Assembly (NCBI GenBank): GCA_963920665.1
Contig: OY987266.1
Coordinates: 19,456,248-19,520,247 of the forward strand
DNA from: Straminergon stramineum
Taxonomy: Eukaryota; Streptophyta; Bryopsida; Hypnales; Calliergonaceae
Direction of reading: 5' to 3'
DNA length: 64,000 bases
Below, piece after piece: positions 36,520 to 48,353 of the stretch (the first letter of the stretch is position 1; each line of letters begins with the position of its first letter). The position numbers and the translations under genes were made by a program. A model generated the notes under the pieces. The model was not told the origin of the DNA and made no database searches. It was given only the letters and a program-made list of their open reading frames with translations.

Positions 36520-36814
36520 CATTAGGAAAATTCTGAGCTCTAAACAAGGTTGCCAGTATTAGATTTTCGGCACCCCCACGGTGCAAGTACAATTTTTTTT
36601 AAATTAATTTTTTTGGAGAAAAAAATATTAAGAAAATACAAAATATTAAAAAAACAGTCAATTTGAAGTGGCGCTGATGTGGCACCAGTAGTGCCACGTC
36701 AGATTCCAAATTTAAAAAATAAAAAAATATTTCTTAATTTTTAATTTTTTCCATAATTGCACCACAAGGGTGCAGAATTCGTAGCCTTGTTTAGAGCTTA
36801 GAATTTTCCTAATG
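36520..36814. mobile_element. Foldback MITE, 295 bp
   Basis: Imperfect inverted repeats of about 34 bp begin CATTAGGAAAATTCT at both ends and continue AGCTCTAAACAAGG. An inner hairpin, TGATGTGGCAC...GTGCCACGTCA, lies at about 36674-36704, so most of the element can fold on itself. No clear TSD. Confidence 0.7.
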
Positions 36815-39090
36815 ACTTTAAAATGAATAAGCTTCATTAGATTAAAATTGAAAGAATGACCTAAATCTAGTTAGTATTTTTTTTTAAACTACAAAATAAT
36901 GATGTTTTTGATGTCATCAATCACATTATCATATTTAACTTCAAAAAATATGTGAAAAGATTGTGTAATTTGAAAAATAATTTTGATTACCAAAGTATAC
37001 AAAGGGTTGAAGTTGCCTCCCTAGATTGCATGTTGTGGTGCTCTAAGGGGCTTGCTATATGTGAAGCCTTTTCTTATATTTTTGTTGTAGGTTATTCATA
37101 TGTATTCTCCCTAATATTCATCCACGATGACTTAAATAGAAACAAGTGTTTTGTCAAGATTACTTGAAATTTAGGGGAAAAAAACTAAAAGAAGGCTCTA
37201 GACAAGAATCTTTGACCTCTTCTTTTGACTTAAACCCTAAACATTCATGTGTTAAAAATTGACAAATACTTACAAAGCTACCCCAAAGCAACATTTCCTA
37301 AACAAAGGTGCTATTAATATTTTACAAATTATTTTTTAGAATTTATCACCACATAATGTTATTCTTGACTATGAGTACTAGAGTCAAAAATTTTAAAAAT
37401 TGGGGGTTTGAGGGGTAATGTATGTGTGTGAATAAAGTTTGCAAAGTAGAACAATTTGGCTTTTCAAGGTTTTGACAATGTAGGCTTGTCGAGCTTTCAA
37501 GCCCCATAACTCAAATTTCCTTTGCAAGGAAGGTGTGAGGACTTCACATTTGATTAGAGCCTTGCAAGTTGGCAAGAAGCATGCACTTTTTTAAAGGAAA
37601 ATGACAATGCACTTCCTTTGACCATATAAGAGTCCAAAACAAAACAAAAAAATACAATTCTTTTTATCAACCATTGGATCTTCATAAAAAAAGATTCATT
37701 GGAAATTAATTTGTTTCCTTGATCTACAAGAAAAATGAGGACAAGAAAATTAAATTTAAAAGTATTGTATTTGAAGATATGATTTGGCACTTCGGTGTCA
37801 AAATTGAATTTCTATATTAGATTCTTAGAGCTCTATGTCATCTCACACCAATCACAAGATGACATGTGACACTTTTTTACAAAAATGATAGAATTATTTC
37901 TGAATTTGACCTTCATGTAGGTTAATGCTTTATTTCAGATGCCTTAGTTTCTCAAAAACTAGTTTGGCTTGTAAAGAGTTCTTGAAGAGTTAATCATTCA
38001 ATAATGAATAGTCAAGAAATTTAAAGCCTTTTTGACACTTTGAATCACAATCTTGCATATTTTCAATAGACCTGTTGGAAAAATGATAGATTGAAAAAAT
38101 AAAACTTGCCTCATATGTGGTTCTATAAAGAGCATTGTTAATGGAACACTTTGAACAATTCACTAAATATATTACTACTTTTTGTTGGTGTAAAAATAGA
38201 ACTTGGGATTATTATCACTAGAAGTGCATCACAAAACTCTTTGAATAGACACAATCTAATTTTGATATGAAAATTGGTAGACTGAAATAGAGTCCATTGA
38301 AAGCATAATAAAAGACAAGAAATTTAATGCAGTAAGTCAAATCATGCTTAAAAAAGAATATTAATGGAAATAGCCAACAAACCTTAGACTCTAAGGGTGT
38401 CCTTAGTGGAACTGACATAATGGTCCTCCAATAAATTATTAACTTTTTACTTCTTTATAATTAAAATTTGAAATTGCTATCATTGGAAGAACATCTTCAA
38501 GTACTTTGAGGTGATTGCACCAAACACTTGTACTATTCTGTGTCACACATCTCTAGTTGATTATTTTTTTGGCCATAACTTTTGTAATGTGGCTCTAAAT
38601 GACTCAAAACTCATAGACAAGGTACTCACAACTATTATACACCTAGTCTCATTTCTTGGGATTAAAATTTTTTTTTACCATCCAATAATAGCTTCCAATT
38701 TTGACATCACACTTGCCAAATTTGGATTTTTTTTTACCATGGTATTACTTGAAGATAATCAAGTGTGCATTTTTTCAAATTTTTTTTTGAGACTTTCTAC
38801 TCAATTCTTCAACACATTTTGTTTTTAAAATTCAAATTCTATAGTGTTATATTTTCCACAAATAGTGGACAAAGTCATCTAAAATTGCAAGCCAATGTTC
38901 AAAATAAATAAATTCCAACTTGGAATGCTAATATCTTCCAATCTAAACTGTCAAACTTCATGAAATTTTACCACATGATCTCAAACAAGGTACAAGATTT
39001 TACAGTTAGATTCTTAAAAAAAATAATTTTGGGTTTCCTTGTGTGAACGCAACAAAAATGGTAGTCTTAAGCGATTTTCAACAGAAAAAC
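36815..39090. other. AT-rich intergenic DNA, no gene seen
   Basis: ORFs of 60-105 codons occur but have spacer composition and no motif. Confidence 0.6.
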
Positions 39091-39094
39091 GACC

Positions 39095-39370
39095 TTGATC
39101 CTTTAGTGGTTAGAGTGATAGAGTATTGTTTGCCTAGTCCTGTACTAGGCCCAATCCCAGACATACACATAAGAGAAGTTCTTTGAGATTCTTGAGCATG
39201 AGGACTATTATTATACTTCAGAGAAGTTCTCCTCTTCTGTGAGAGGAGACGTCATGCCTGAGGTGCTGTTGGGTGGGTGTGGTTACGCGCCTTGGCTGTA
39301 AGTTAAGTTAAGTTACTGTATGTGACGCGGTTGTTGCAACGGCCTTGGACTTTGCTTCCATTTTCCAGTT
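39095..39370 (+). mobile_element. Possible tRNA-derived SINE
   Basis: A GC-richer patch in AT-rich DNA starts with an A-box-like TTTAGTGGTTAGAGTGATAG and, about 40 bp later, a weak B-box-like GGCCCAATCCC, a spacing typical of RNA polymerase III promoters. It ends in a TTAAG/GTTAA repeat near 39300-39320. The boxes are imperfect and no TSD was found. Confidence 0.35.
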
Positions 39371-41200
39371 CCTTTTCCATTGAGAAGGTACGTTACAAGC
39401 TTCTATTCTGAAGTCGGCAATGACGAGTGACCGACCTGATTGGGGAAACTGGGGTCAGGGTGCTTGACTTAGCGTGTTCAGGCCTACTTGAATGCCCTTT
39501 AAATAACGACATCTGTAACGTTTCAACGGTTTACAATTAGAACTTGAAATTACTATCATTAGAAGGGCATCCAAAGTACTTTCGAAAGAGACAAGAAAAC
39601 TCAAATTTGGAGATTGGACTCTGCAGTTTTTGAACCTATAATCACGGTGCTCTGGTGTAGCAAAAGGACTCTTCCACACGACATATTTTTGCAGTTTTGT
39701 GGTATCCACTTCATAACATTGTTTACCAATGAGACAAAGGGTCCCTTTTGCATCCTTGAAAAAGAGATCCTATAGTGAACAAAATTGTCTTCTATGGCAC
39801 CTTAGCCAACTCCAATCCTTGAATTAACTAATAAGTCCTTCCTAGGCATCTAGCAAAGCATAATACCTTACCAACATGGAGTGGACCACTACTTGGTTGT
39901 ACAATATTATATACTTTGCACCACAAAGCTTGGTCAATATCATGTGTGTGGCTTCCTTTGGCTATTTTGGACACCATGTTCACCTTATATTATTGTTAGA
40001 AGCTTGCTACTATGGCATGACTGTTTATTTGGACAAGTTTGAGTGCTCTCATCTTCAAGTTATATTCAAAATTGCTACATTTGATATGCACTAGTAAATT
40101 CACAACTTGCTATAATAGCACAACATATGAGATTTGATGAGTCCCTATAATGTGTGTGGATCGATGATGCTTTGAATCATGATTTGCCAAGGCTTCTATA
40201 ATTTTTGTCTTCTAGCTTGCTTTGGAGGATTTTATTTTGATTGTACAATGTCTAAATTTGAGTTTTCTTGAATCTATTCAAGGATGATTGCATGAAACAC
40301 TTGTTGATATTGTTGCATTTTATAGTACTCATGCCTTTCTAGTATACTTTAAAATTAGAAAAACATTTTTTTTTAAAATATGGTTAATGTATACACCTAT
40401 AAGATGAAGGTAACCACCAAAGAAAAATCATAGAAAATTCTCTAAGTAGGAGATTTAGAAAAGTGCCAAATCTCAAGAAAATACATAATTTGATGTTTTA
40501 ATTAGGACTAAATAGAAAAAAAATGAAAAAAATAAAAATAAAAATTGGCCATTTATAGCAACCACATGGAGATGTTCATTCACCAAAAAACCACCAAAAT
40601 AATTTTTTTCATGTTTCAAAATGAAAGTAGAAAGAGGCTTTGTAGACTTCTACACGTCATATAATTAACTATTCTTAAAAATCCTTTGAACAATAACTAA
40701 AAGTATACTATAAGACCATCCTCTGATTCCAAATATGAATCCAAATTTCTAAAATTTTATCCTAGATGGCAAATAAAATATTTCAATGTTTTCTATAGGG
40801 GTAAACCGCAAGGAGGACGAGGGGTTCAATTCATCCTATCCATTTGGAGCTAAATATAAACGAAAGTATGTTTCTTTCAAAAAATGAGGTGGCCAAATTT
40901 CTCTAGTTAACATACAAGAAAGGACAATTCCTTCATTTAAACCCATATTCTTGAAAATTCACTACACTAATAATGAAATTTAGTAATACTCAGGGTTGAC
41001 AAAAGCAAGCGTCTTGTACAAAATGGAGTCCAAAAATCGGACATCAGGACTTAGTGGACATTGCGACTTCGATGGGTAAAAGACCTTGTTGGAAAATTAC
41101 CATGGGCAATGCGATCTAGTAGTCAAGCGAACGGGGAGGATGGACTCATGGTCGCTACGTGGAGAGGGTATGGACAGGTGGACACCCACTATGACGTAGC

Positions 41201-41625
41201 AATAAACTTCATTTGCCATTTCCAACTTCAATTTCTGGAATTTGGGGGTATGTAATATATTGTGTGAAAGGTTTTCCAAATACTTTTCCAATGGTATATC
41301 ACATGCCCCCAAACTCAAAAAATTCCAATTGGAAATGACAAAAAAAGTTCATTGATCCAAAAAAGTGAGTGTTCTCTTTGCTTTCTTCCTATCTGCCTAA
41401 CTGTTTGCTTGTCGGATGGTTAGACAAGCAACCAGTTGGGCGGACGCTCACTATGCCCTCACAGCTAGCTTCACTTGCCATTTTCAACTTCAATTTTTGA
41501 AATTTTGGGGCTTGTAATATACCATTGGAAAGGTCTTCCAAATGCCTTTCTAATGATATATTACACGCCCCAAAACTCAAAAAACTCCAATTGGAAATGA
41601 CAAAAGAAGTTCATTGCACCAAAAA
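41201..41625. repeat. Two tandem hairpin-forming units, about 270 bp apart
   Basis: Units near 41201-41360 and 41471-41625 each contain GCCATTT.CAACTTCAATTT and, inverted, AATTCCAATTGGAAATGACA. Their centres read AAAGGTTTTCCAAATACTTT and similar. The two copies are clearly related. Confidence 0.75.
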
Positions 41626-41634
41626 AGTCAGTGT

Positions 41635-41850
41635 CTTCATGTCCACCTAGCTGGCCGCCCATCTGCCATCTTAATTGCCATCCACCAATGTATTTACTAT
41701 CCACCAACTTGTCTCTTAATTTGGAAGTCCATCTACAATCCATCTACCTATCCGCCACTCTATCTACCATTTTACTCACCAGTCTGCCACTCCGTGCCTT
41801 AGTTTACCAGCCCATTTGTTGTCCACAAGCCCAACTGCCTCTTCTACAAA
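41635..41850. repeat. Degenerate CCATCTACC-type simple repeat
   Basis: Loose repetition of CCATCTGCC, CCATCCACC and CCATCTACC motifs. The ORFs through it are low complexity. Confidence 0.6.
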
Positions 41851-42454
41851 AATATTGGATTCTAAAAAGCATTGACCCGCTTCCAAAGACTACTATTCAA
41901 TACTACAAGCATCCAATGTAGCACTAATGAATGAAAGGATAATTCAAGGTATTCTCCTACACATTTAAACCTTCATTCTTAAAACTGAACCCTAAAGCCT
42001 ATACTTTGAACCTTACATCAATTACTATAAACATTGATCCAATGTATAGATTATATTTGACCTTCAATCTCTTTTGCATGTGATTATTAAAATGTATTGC
42101 AAAAGTAGACATCATGGACTTATTCATTTATATTTTCAATGTTTTTAATTTTTACGGTGTATGACATCAATTATTATGTGCCACTACACAAATGTGAAGC
42201 ATTAAATTATAACTTGAAGTGTTTATTTAAGTTTTGTTGTAAAATGCATTGATAGTTGAAAACACTAAGGTATGCATAGTACAATCAATTTTCTTTTCTT
42301 TTCTTATTTTATTAGAGAATGTTACTAAAAACTCTCTAAGCACATTATTGTGATTTCATGTAATTTCATGTAGCTCAAGTTTCAACATGTATCAATGATG
42401 CTAGTATGGGAGCCTATGAGCCTTTAGCTTAGGTGTTAGTAGATATTCTACAAC

Positions 42455-42880
42455 TATTGAAGGTGTTTATAATATACATACTTATAATACGAGTACTTTT
42501 TAACCATGTAAGGTGCTTGTAATATAGGTCCCTATAATATAAATATACTATAACTATGGAAGGTGTCTAAAACATAGACAACCATAATAAAATTAGCATT
42601 TATTATATGAACATCCTATAACCATGAAAAAGTGCCTATAATATAGGTACCTAAAGCATAAACACCTATAACATAATTAGGCACTTATTATATAAACATC
42701 CTATAATCATGGAAGGTGCTTATAACATAGATACTTACAACATAGACACCTATAATATGAACACCCTATAACCATGAAAGGTGTTTATAACATAGGTACC
42801 TACAGTTTAGACACCTATAATTATAAACATCCTATAACTATGGAAGGTACCTATAATATAAGTATCAATAACATTAAAAG
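42455..42880. repeat. Degenerate tandem repeat, about 50-70 bp unit
   Basis: Repeated blocks of CCTATAACCATGGAAGGTGC, then TTATAACATAGGTACC-type sequence, with variable unit length. Confidence 0.75.
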
Positions 42881-43070
42881 ACATGGGCACCCTCCTCGTA
42901 GACATGCACAAATTGTTGCTCAAGTAATATCAAATCACAGGAGAAGGTTGGACGAACCATCGGTATTGGTACGAACCGACATAGCAGAATTCACATTCTA
43001 GATAGATCTAACGTTGTAAGTCTTAAACTGGAGATGGTAGAGACAATGTCCATCTTGTGCATCTTCCCAA

Positions 43071-43213
43071 CACTAGTAGAAAACAATGTCCTAAATGACT
43101 TGACTACAATGACTGCAGTAGTCATTTTACAGTCATTTTTGTCCTAAATGATTGCAACAATGACTACTACACTCATTGTGGACAAGTCATTTATAGCCTA
43201 TTTTCTACTAGTG
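43071..43213. mobile_element. 143-bp MITE with CACTA-like ends
   Basis: Starts CACTAGTAGAAAA and ends TTTTCTACTAGTG. Further inverted similarity (CCTAAATGACTTG / AAGTCATTTA) makes it nearly a full foldback. Flanking triplets CAA and TAA differ by one base. Confidence 0.75.
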
Positions 43214-43215
43214 TA

Positions 43216-43912
43216 ATGTCATCCTCCAATAAATCCTTCTCTTCCCTAGAACAAGGGTCTTCTTCCAAATCTTCCTCAAAGGAATCAATCTCTGGTTGGG
43301 TGGAGATATCGACCATTGTAGACCCGGTAGACTTTTGAAGAGAGTCCACAGGTCCCTTGTCATTAACGATCTATAAGATGGAAATCAAGAATTTAAAATT
43401 TTGAAAAAAGATAAATAAATGCAATGCTTCAGATAAAAAGTAGAGAGGGTCCATTAATATGTAATGGGTACATAATGAAAGGAAGAATGAAAGGAATCAT
43501 AATACTATAATAGAATAGAGACAAAATAAAACTAAGATGATCATGAAGAAAGACAAAGATGTGATCGATTGCAAGACACACTAATGGGTTTGTATTGGCC
43601 ACAACAAAATATAAGAATGTCATCATCACTACTTAGTTCGGATGTGGCCTCTATGTCTTCATGGCCACATGTACAAAATTCACCGGAACCCTGAAAACTG
43701 GACGCTACATGTTTGTTTTCTCTAATTGAGGTGCAACCCGAGGATCTTGGCAAAATGCGAAGATCCCTCAAAATCTTTTCAAGAGCCATGTCTAGCTCTT
43801 TCTGGAAAGCATCAAGGCTTACCCTATCAACCTCGCCGGGAAACTTGATCGCATCCATTGGCATAGAAGCTTGAACAGAAGGACTTGGAATGATATCATC
43901 ACCTGGGGCCAT
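43216..43912 (-). pseudogene. Acidic small ORF of the CACTA-like element
   Basis: The frame 43541-43912 (MAPGDDIIPSPSVQASMPM..., then VDRVSLDAFQKELDMALEK) has a helical, charged middle. A second open segment at about 43216-43375, after an acceptor-like TTATAG, reads NDKGPVDSLQKSTGSTMVD followed by an acidic stretch (FEEDLEEDP). These could be two exons of an accessory gene transcribed opposite to the transposase; the MITE at 43071 abuts it. No family is recognised. Exon joining is not proven. Confidence 0.4.
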
Positions 43913-44264
43913 TTCTTTGAGAGCCTGGAAGATTACAAATCTATCATATTAGCTGGAGATATGTAAAGAATGTCATAACATAATAATAAAAAATAATTCA
44001 TTCATATGATGAACCCTAATGAAATAGGACACAATAAAACCAAATAAAATAACTATGGTGATGCAATAAATCCAATGAGGTACATAGCATTTAGACCTAT
44101 GGGAAACATATGATGTTCATAAACTCCATTACTAAGCCTGCCCTGAAATCCCTCTTGGTTTGCAGAGTACCTTAGAGGGGGTCATGAATTAAACATGAAT
44201 ATAAATCTAAAATAAATAGAAATTAAACAACTATCCATAGTTCTTCACGGTTAATGATTGAGGA

Positions 44265-45420
44265 AAGATTGTAAGAGGTAGCTGCATCCTAGACTCCTCT
44301 CGGGACCGAGAGGCCCCTAGGAGGTGTCCACCTCTTATAACAGAATCAACACTGTAAAGTGAGTTTTAAAATTTCAATTAGAAACATTGTAAGAGAGATC
44401 TTTGTCCTAGACCCTTCTCGGGACCGAGAATCTCCTAGTAGGTGTCGACCTCTTACGATGGAATCAATACTATAAAGTGAGTTTAAACATCTCAAGCAAC
44501 AAGATCGTAAGAGAGACCTTTGTCCTCGACCCCTCTTGGGACCGAGAGGCCTGTGGGGGGTCGACGCTTCATACGCATGGTTGTTCAGCCGAACAACTTG
44601 ACAACACGACGAACACGACGTCCAACACGTCTAATAGATCCCCTTGTCTGTCTAATAAAGTCAACTTTAAGGTTGACTTTCAAATAAAGCACTTTTTATT
44701 TCCAATCTTGACATATTTGAGTTTCATTTTATTGAAGTGTCTCAATTTAATAATCACTTATTACATTCTTAATTATGGATCATAAATAAAATGAGATTTC
44801 AAATTATCTTTGTTGTTAGGATAAGGCCTTATTCGACAAAATTGTCATGTATACACGACAATCGTCTAATACGACACGCGATATCAAATGAACAAATCGA
44901 CACCCAAACCCCAAAATGTGTTTGACAGAACAATCCTGTTCATACAACGAAGTCAACACTATAAAGTGAGTTTGAACATTTCAAGCAGCAAGATCATATG
45001 AGCGACCTCTATCCAAAACCCCTCTTAGGACCGAGAGGCCTCTAGGGGGTTGGCACTTCTTATGACGCTGAAAGCACTGTTCGTTGAGATTAAGCATTGT
45101 TACCATAAAAATTGTATGAGCAACCTTTGTCTAGGATCCCACTCGGGACCGAGAGGCCCCTAGGGGATCGATGCTCCTTACGACGGAATCAACACTGTAA
45201 AGTAAGTTTAAACATTTCAAGCAGCAAGATCGTATGAGCGACTTGCGTCCAGGACCCCTCTCAGGACCGAGAGGTCCCTGGGGGGTCGGCACTTCTTACG
45301 ACGCCGAAAGCGTTGTTCATTGAGTTCATACATTTTTGCTAGAAAAATCGTAAATGCGACTGGCCAACCTGCACCTGGGACCCCACTTGGGACTGAGAGG
45401 CCTCTAGGGGGTCTCCACCA
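44265..45420. repeat. 118-bp tandem array with hairpin core, 7 units
   Basis: Cores of CTCTCGGGACCGAGAGG type (7-bp arms, GA loop) start at about 44302, 44420, 44538, 45028, 45145, 45263 and 45389, spaced 117-126 bp. The large gap equals one unit after removing a 364-bp insertion plus a 7-bp TSD. Units also share AACACTGTAAAGTGAGTTTA and a GTAAGAGAGACCTTTGTCC-like block. Confidence 0.9.
44575..44938. mobile_element. 364-bp MITE-like insertion in the array
   Basis: Flanked by the 7-bp duplication TTCATAC (44568-44574 and 44939-44945). The ends share a short inverted GG.TTGTTC. The interior is AT-rich with small hairpins GTTGTTCAGCCGAACAAC and GTCAACTTTAAGGTTGAC. It has no coding capacity. Confidence 0.7.
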
Positions 45421-45429
45421 GTGGATTAG

Positions 45430-48350
45430 TTATACTCTGGAGATTATCCCTAGTAGACGGGACCATCTCATTGTTTTCCGATGCCTCACGACGCCTGGTC
45501 TTTTTCGTTCTCAATGATTGGGCTTTTGCTTTCTCGACATCATGTCCGTGTTTGAATAACTCTTTCTTTCTCTCCCTTAACTTATAATCGCATCGTTGTC
45601 TGCATACACTACTCTACACCTGTCTTCACATTGGACTTATGAAGCCTCACCTTGCGTGGTTCTTTGCCCCAGGACTTGAAAATGTGTACTTTCAGAGAAT
45701 ACCGCAATCTAAGAGAGGTTCAGCATTACTTGAAGATTTGGATTCGGTGGTACTCAATTGGGCAGCTCCATTTTGCCTTCCGCCCCCACGATGGGCCTTG
45801 AACGTAAGTTCCGCTCCATGACTTTGGAGATTGAAACTTTGATGAAAGGTTTCAGTAATAAGGTGATCAACTCAGACAACATAAACTACACGATGAGAGA
45901 CCAAGTTGTTGTTGAGCTCTAACAATTGTTTGAGGATGCGGCAATGGAAGTGCAAGAACTGATCATTGAATGAGAAAGACAGAGAGCTATTTTTCTAGGA
46001 CCAATGTTCAACTGGTGAGCTTGGTGCTCAGGCAATGAACTATCTGAGTTGTGTTTTCACCGATTAGGTGGCTGGGTAATGGTCTCGTCGATGACTAGAA
46101 AGTTCCGTTGAAGTAGCGGGTTGCTAGTCAATGAACTAGCGGGGTGCAGCCTCTGTCCCCTCCTGCGCTTCACTCGGGAGCTGGGTGGTTCAGGATTTCT
46201 CTGGAGATGGGTTAACTTGTTTTGGGTTGTGGGGTTGGACTACGTTCGGTGAGTCCATCTGGCCGCTCACGTTGCATTTATTATCATTTGTGTCAAAACT
46301 ATGTCAGATTAAGATATATGATTGGTGTATTTGACTTCCTCGGTCATGGCTACATTAATGTTCTAGCATGACACACCTTTCAGGTTCATGAATTTGAGAT
46401 CCCTTTGGAATGTAGAATATCAAAATTTTGAATTTGTGTTTGATAAATTTAATGTTCATTGAGAATCAGTTATATTATAGACTCAATGACTTCAAGTTAT
46501 GATAGCATGTTATGATTGTAAGTCTTTCTGATAATTTGAATATGGTCATTATCTTTTTGTTCAGCTAATTATATTTTTATTACTAATCCCTTCAATTCTT
46601 TTCTTTAACAGAACACCACATGATCATAGGGTCATCATTCTACTCGTCTTCTTAAATGGATTCACTCATCTTTCGAATATGGATCTAATTTATGTGGAGT
46701 TTATATAACAAGGTTGAAAAGTATAGGAAGTGGATCCAAATGATAAGAGGATATTTTCGAAAATGGCCCCTATAGAAATGAATACCTTTTCTACTTTTGC
46801 CATTCATCTTAGGAGTATGGAGGAGAATGATTATGCTTTACCAATTTACATGCTTTTTATGGTAGGTAGCCGGATGGGCACATGCTATCTAGGAAATTAT
46901 TTTGACATGTAGAGAGACTTCTTCTATAGTATACATAATGTATTATACTATGGTCATAGCATATGATATAATTACCTTTTTGCATCCTCGTATTTTCCGA
47001 AAGTTACATGCTTGACCCTAAGATAGTAGGGGCTTGACCAAGTTCAATTCTTGTCGAGGATACTCTAAGAAACATTATTTGAAGTAAAAGATTTTAACAC
47101 CTTAACAAAAAAAATGGGGAGTAAATAAAAATCCATCATTAAAATGCATAACTGACTCCATTTATAACATTTAGGAAAGCGCAAAATTGAAAAAACAAAA
47201 TGGTGGCTACAAGCCTAATTCCATTAGGAAATGAAGGATGTCAACCCATGAAATTTACACTCTGTTGTCCTACAGCTGGGAACAATTTGAAAAATCCAAG
47301 CCGCCTTCTTAAATCTAGGAATTGTTTCTATTTTCCTACAGAACTCAGTGGACTATGAATGGAACTACTATTCTTATGTAGTAGCAATGGACAATAAATG
47401 TAAAAAGAATTAGTTTACTAGTATTTAGATACGTGTTGGATTTGAATCCAATATTCTCTAGGGTAGTATGTTGGTTTCTTAGTTATTTACAGGAAGGTGA
47501 AAAATATCCATCTAATCAAAATGATGAATTCAATTGAATAGCATCGAATGTAAGGTAAGCTTGCCTATGATAGGTAGAATGAGAGGTCTGTATTGTTGCC
47601 ATCAGCAGACTGATTCAAATTTTTTTCCATACATAGACATTAGTGAGAAATAAAGGAAGCAATTGAAATTTTATTTTTTTGGGACAAAGTAAGAATTGTT
47701 TATGAATTGTTTAAGTGTACAGTCTAATTAGTCCAACATAGTTTGTAGACAACCCAAATCAACAAAAAAGATTTCCATGATGGTCAATTTACCACGTAAA
47801 GCAATCAAAACATTTTCTACCATGACCATAACATGAAGAAATAAAAAAATAACTTTTTCTGTCCAATTTAGCCATGAATGTTGTAAGTGACCTATTATAG
47901 TCAGTAATAACTCCTTCACCACCTTTGAAGACAAGATTATGGCCCCAAATCAACCTAATGTAGTCTTAATCTCATTTTTCAAAAAAAATCTCGCATGGGT
48001 TGATGTAAAACTCTAATGGGTGCTTTTCTGGATCACTGCATTAGGCAGTTTGCCTACCATGGGCTGATTTACCTTAATGGCCTTGAACTCTACTGTCCAA
48101 ATTTTCATTAAAAGATTTCCATTTTCGGTGTTCTCCCTTGTCAATTAATGTCATACTTCCCTCAAGTGTCATTGCTTAGTTTAGTTTCATTATAATATAC
48201 ATAACTATTGACATATACCCTAATGACTATGATTCTTTCTTTTAATACTAATTTCGTATTCATACATACATGGGTGAGTTCCGGCATCAACCTTTCAAAT
48301 AATTAGCTTTTCCTCTTTCCATTTTCTTTATTAGTTCTATCAATTTGCAG
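45430..48350. other. Mostly non-coding interior of the CACTA-like element
   Basis: A frame at 45639-45803 (KPHLAWFFAPGLENVYFQR) ends at a plausible donor GAAC|GTAAGT and may be an exon, but no partner was found. The rest shows no supported gene. Confidence 0.4.
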
Positions 48351-48353
48351 GAC

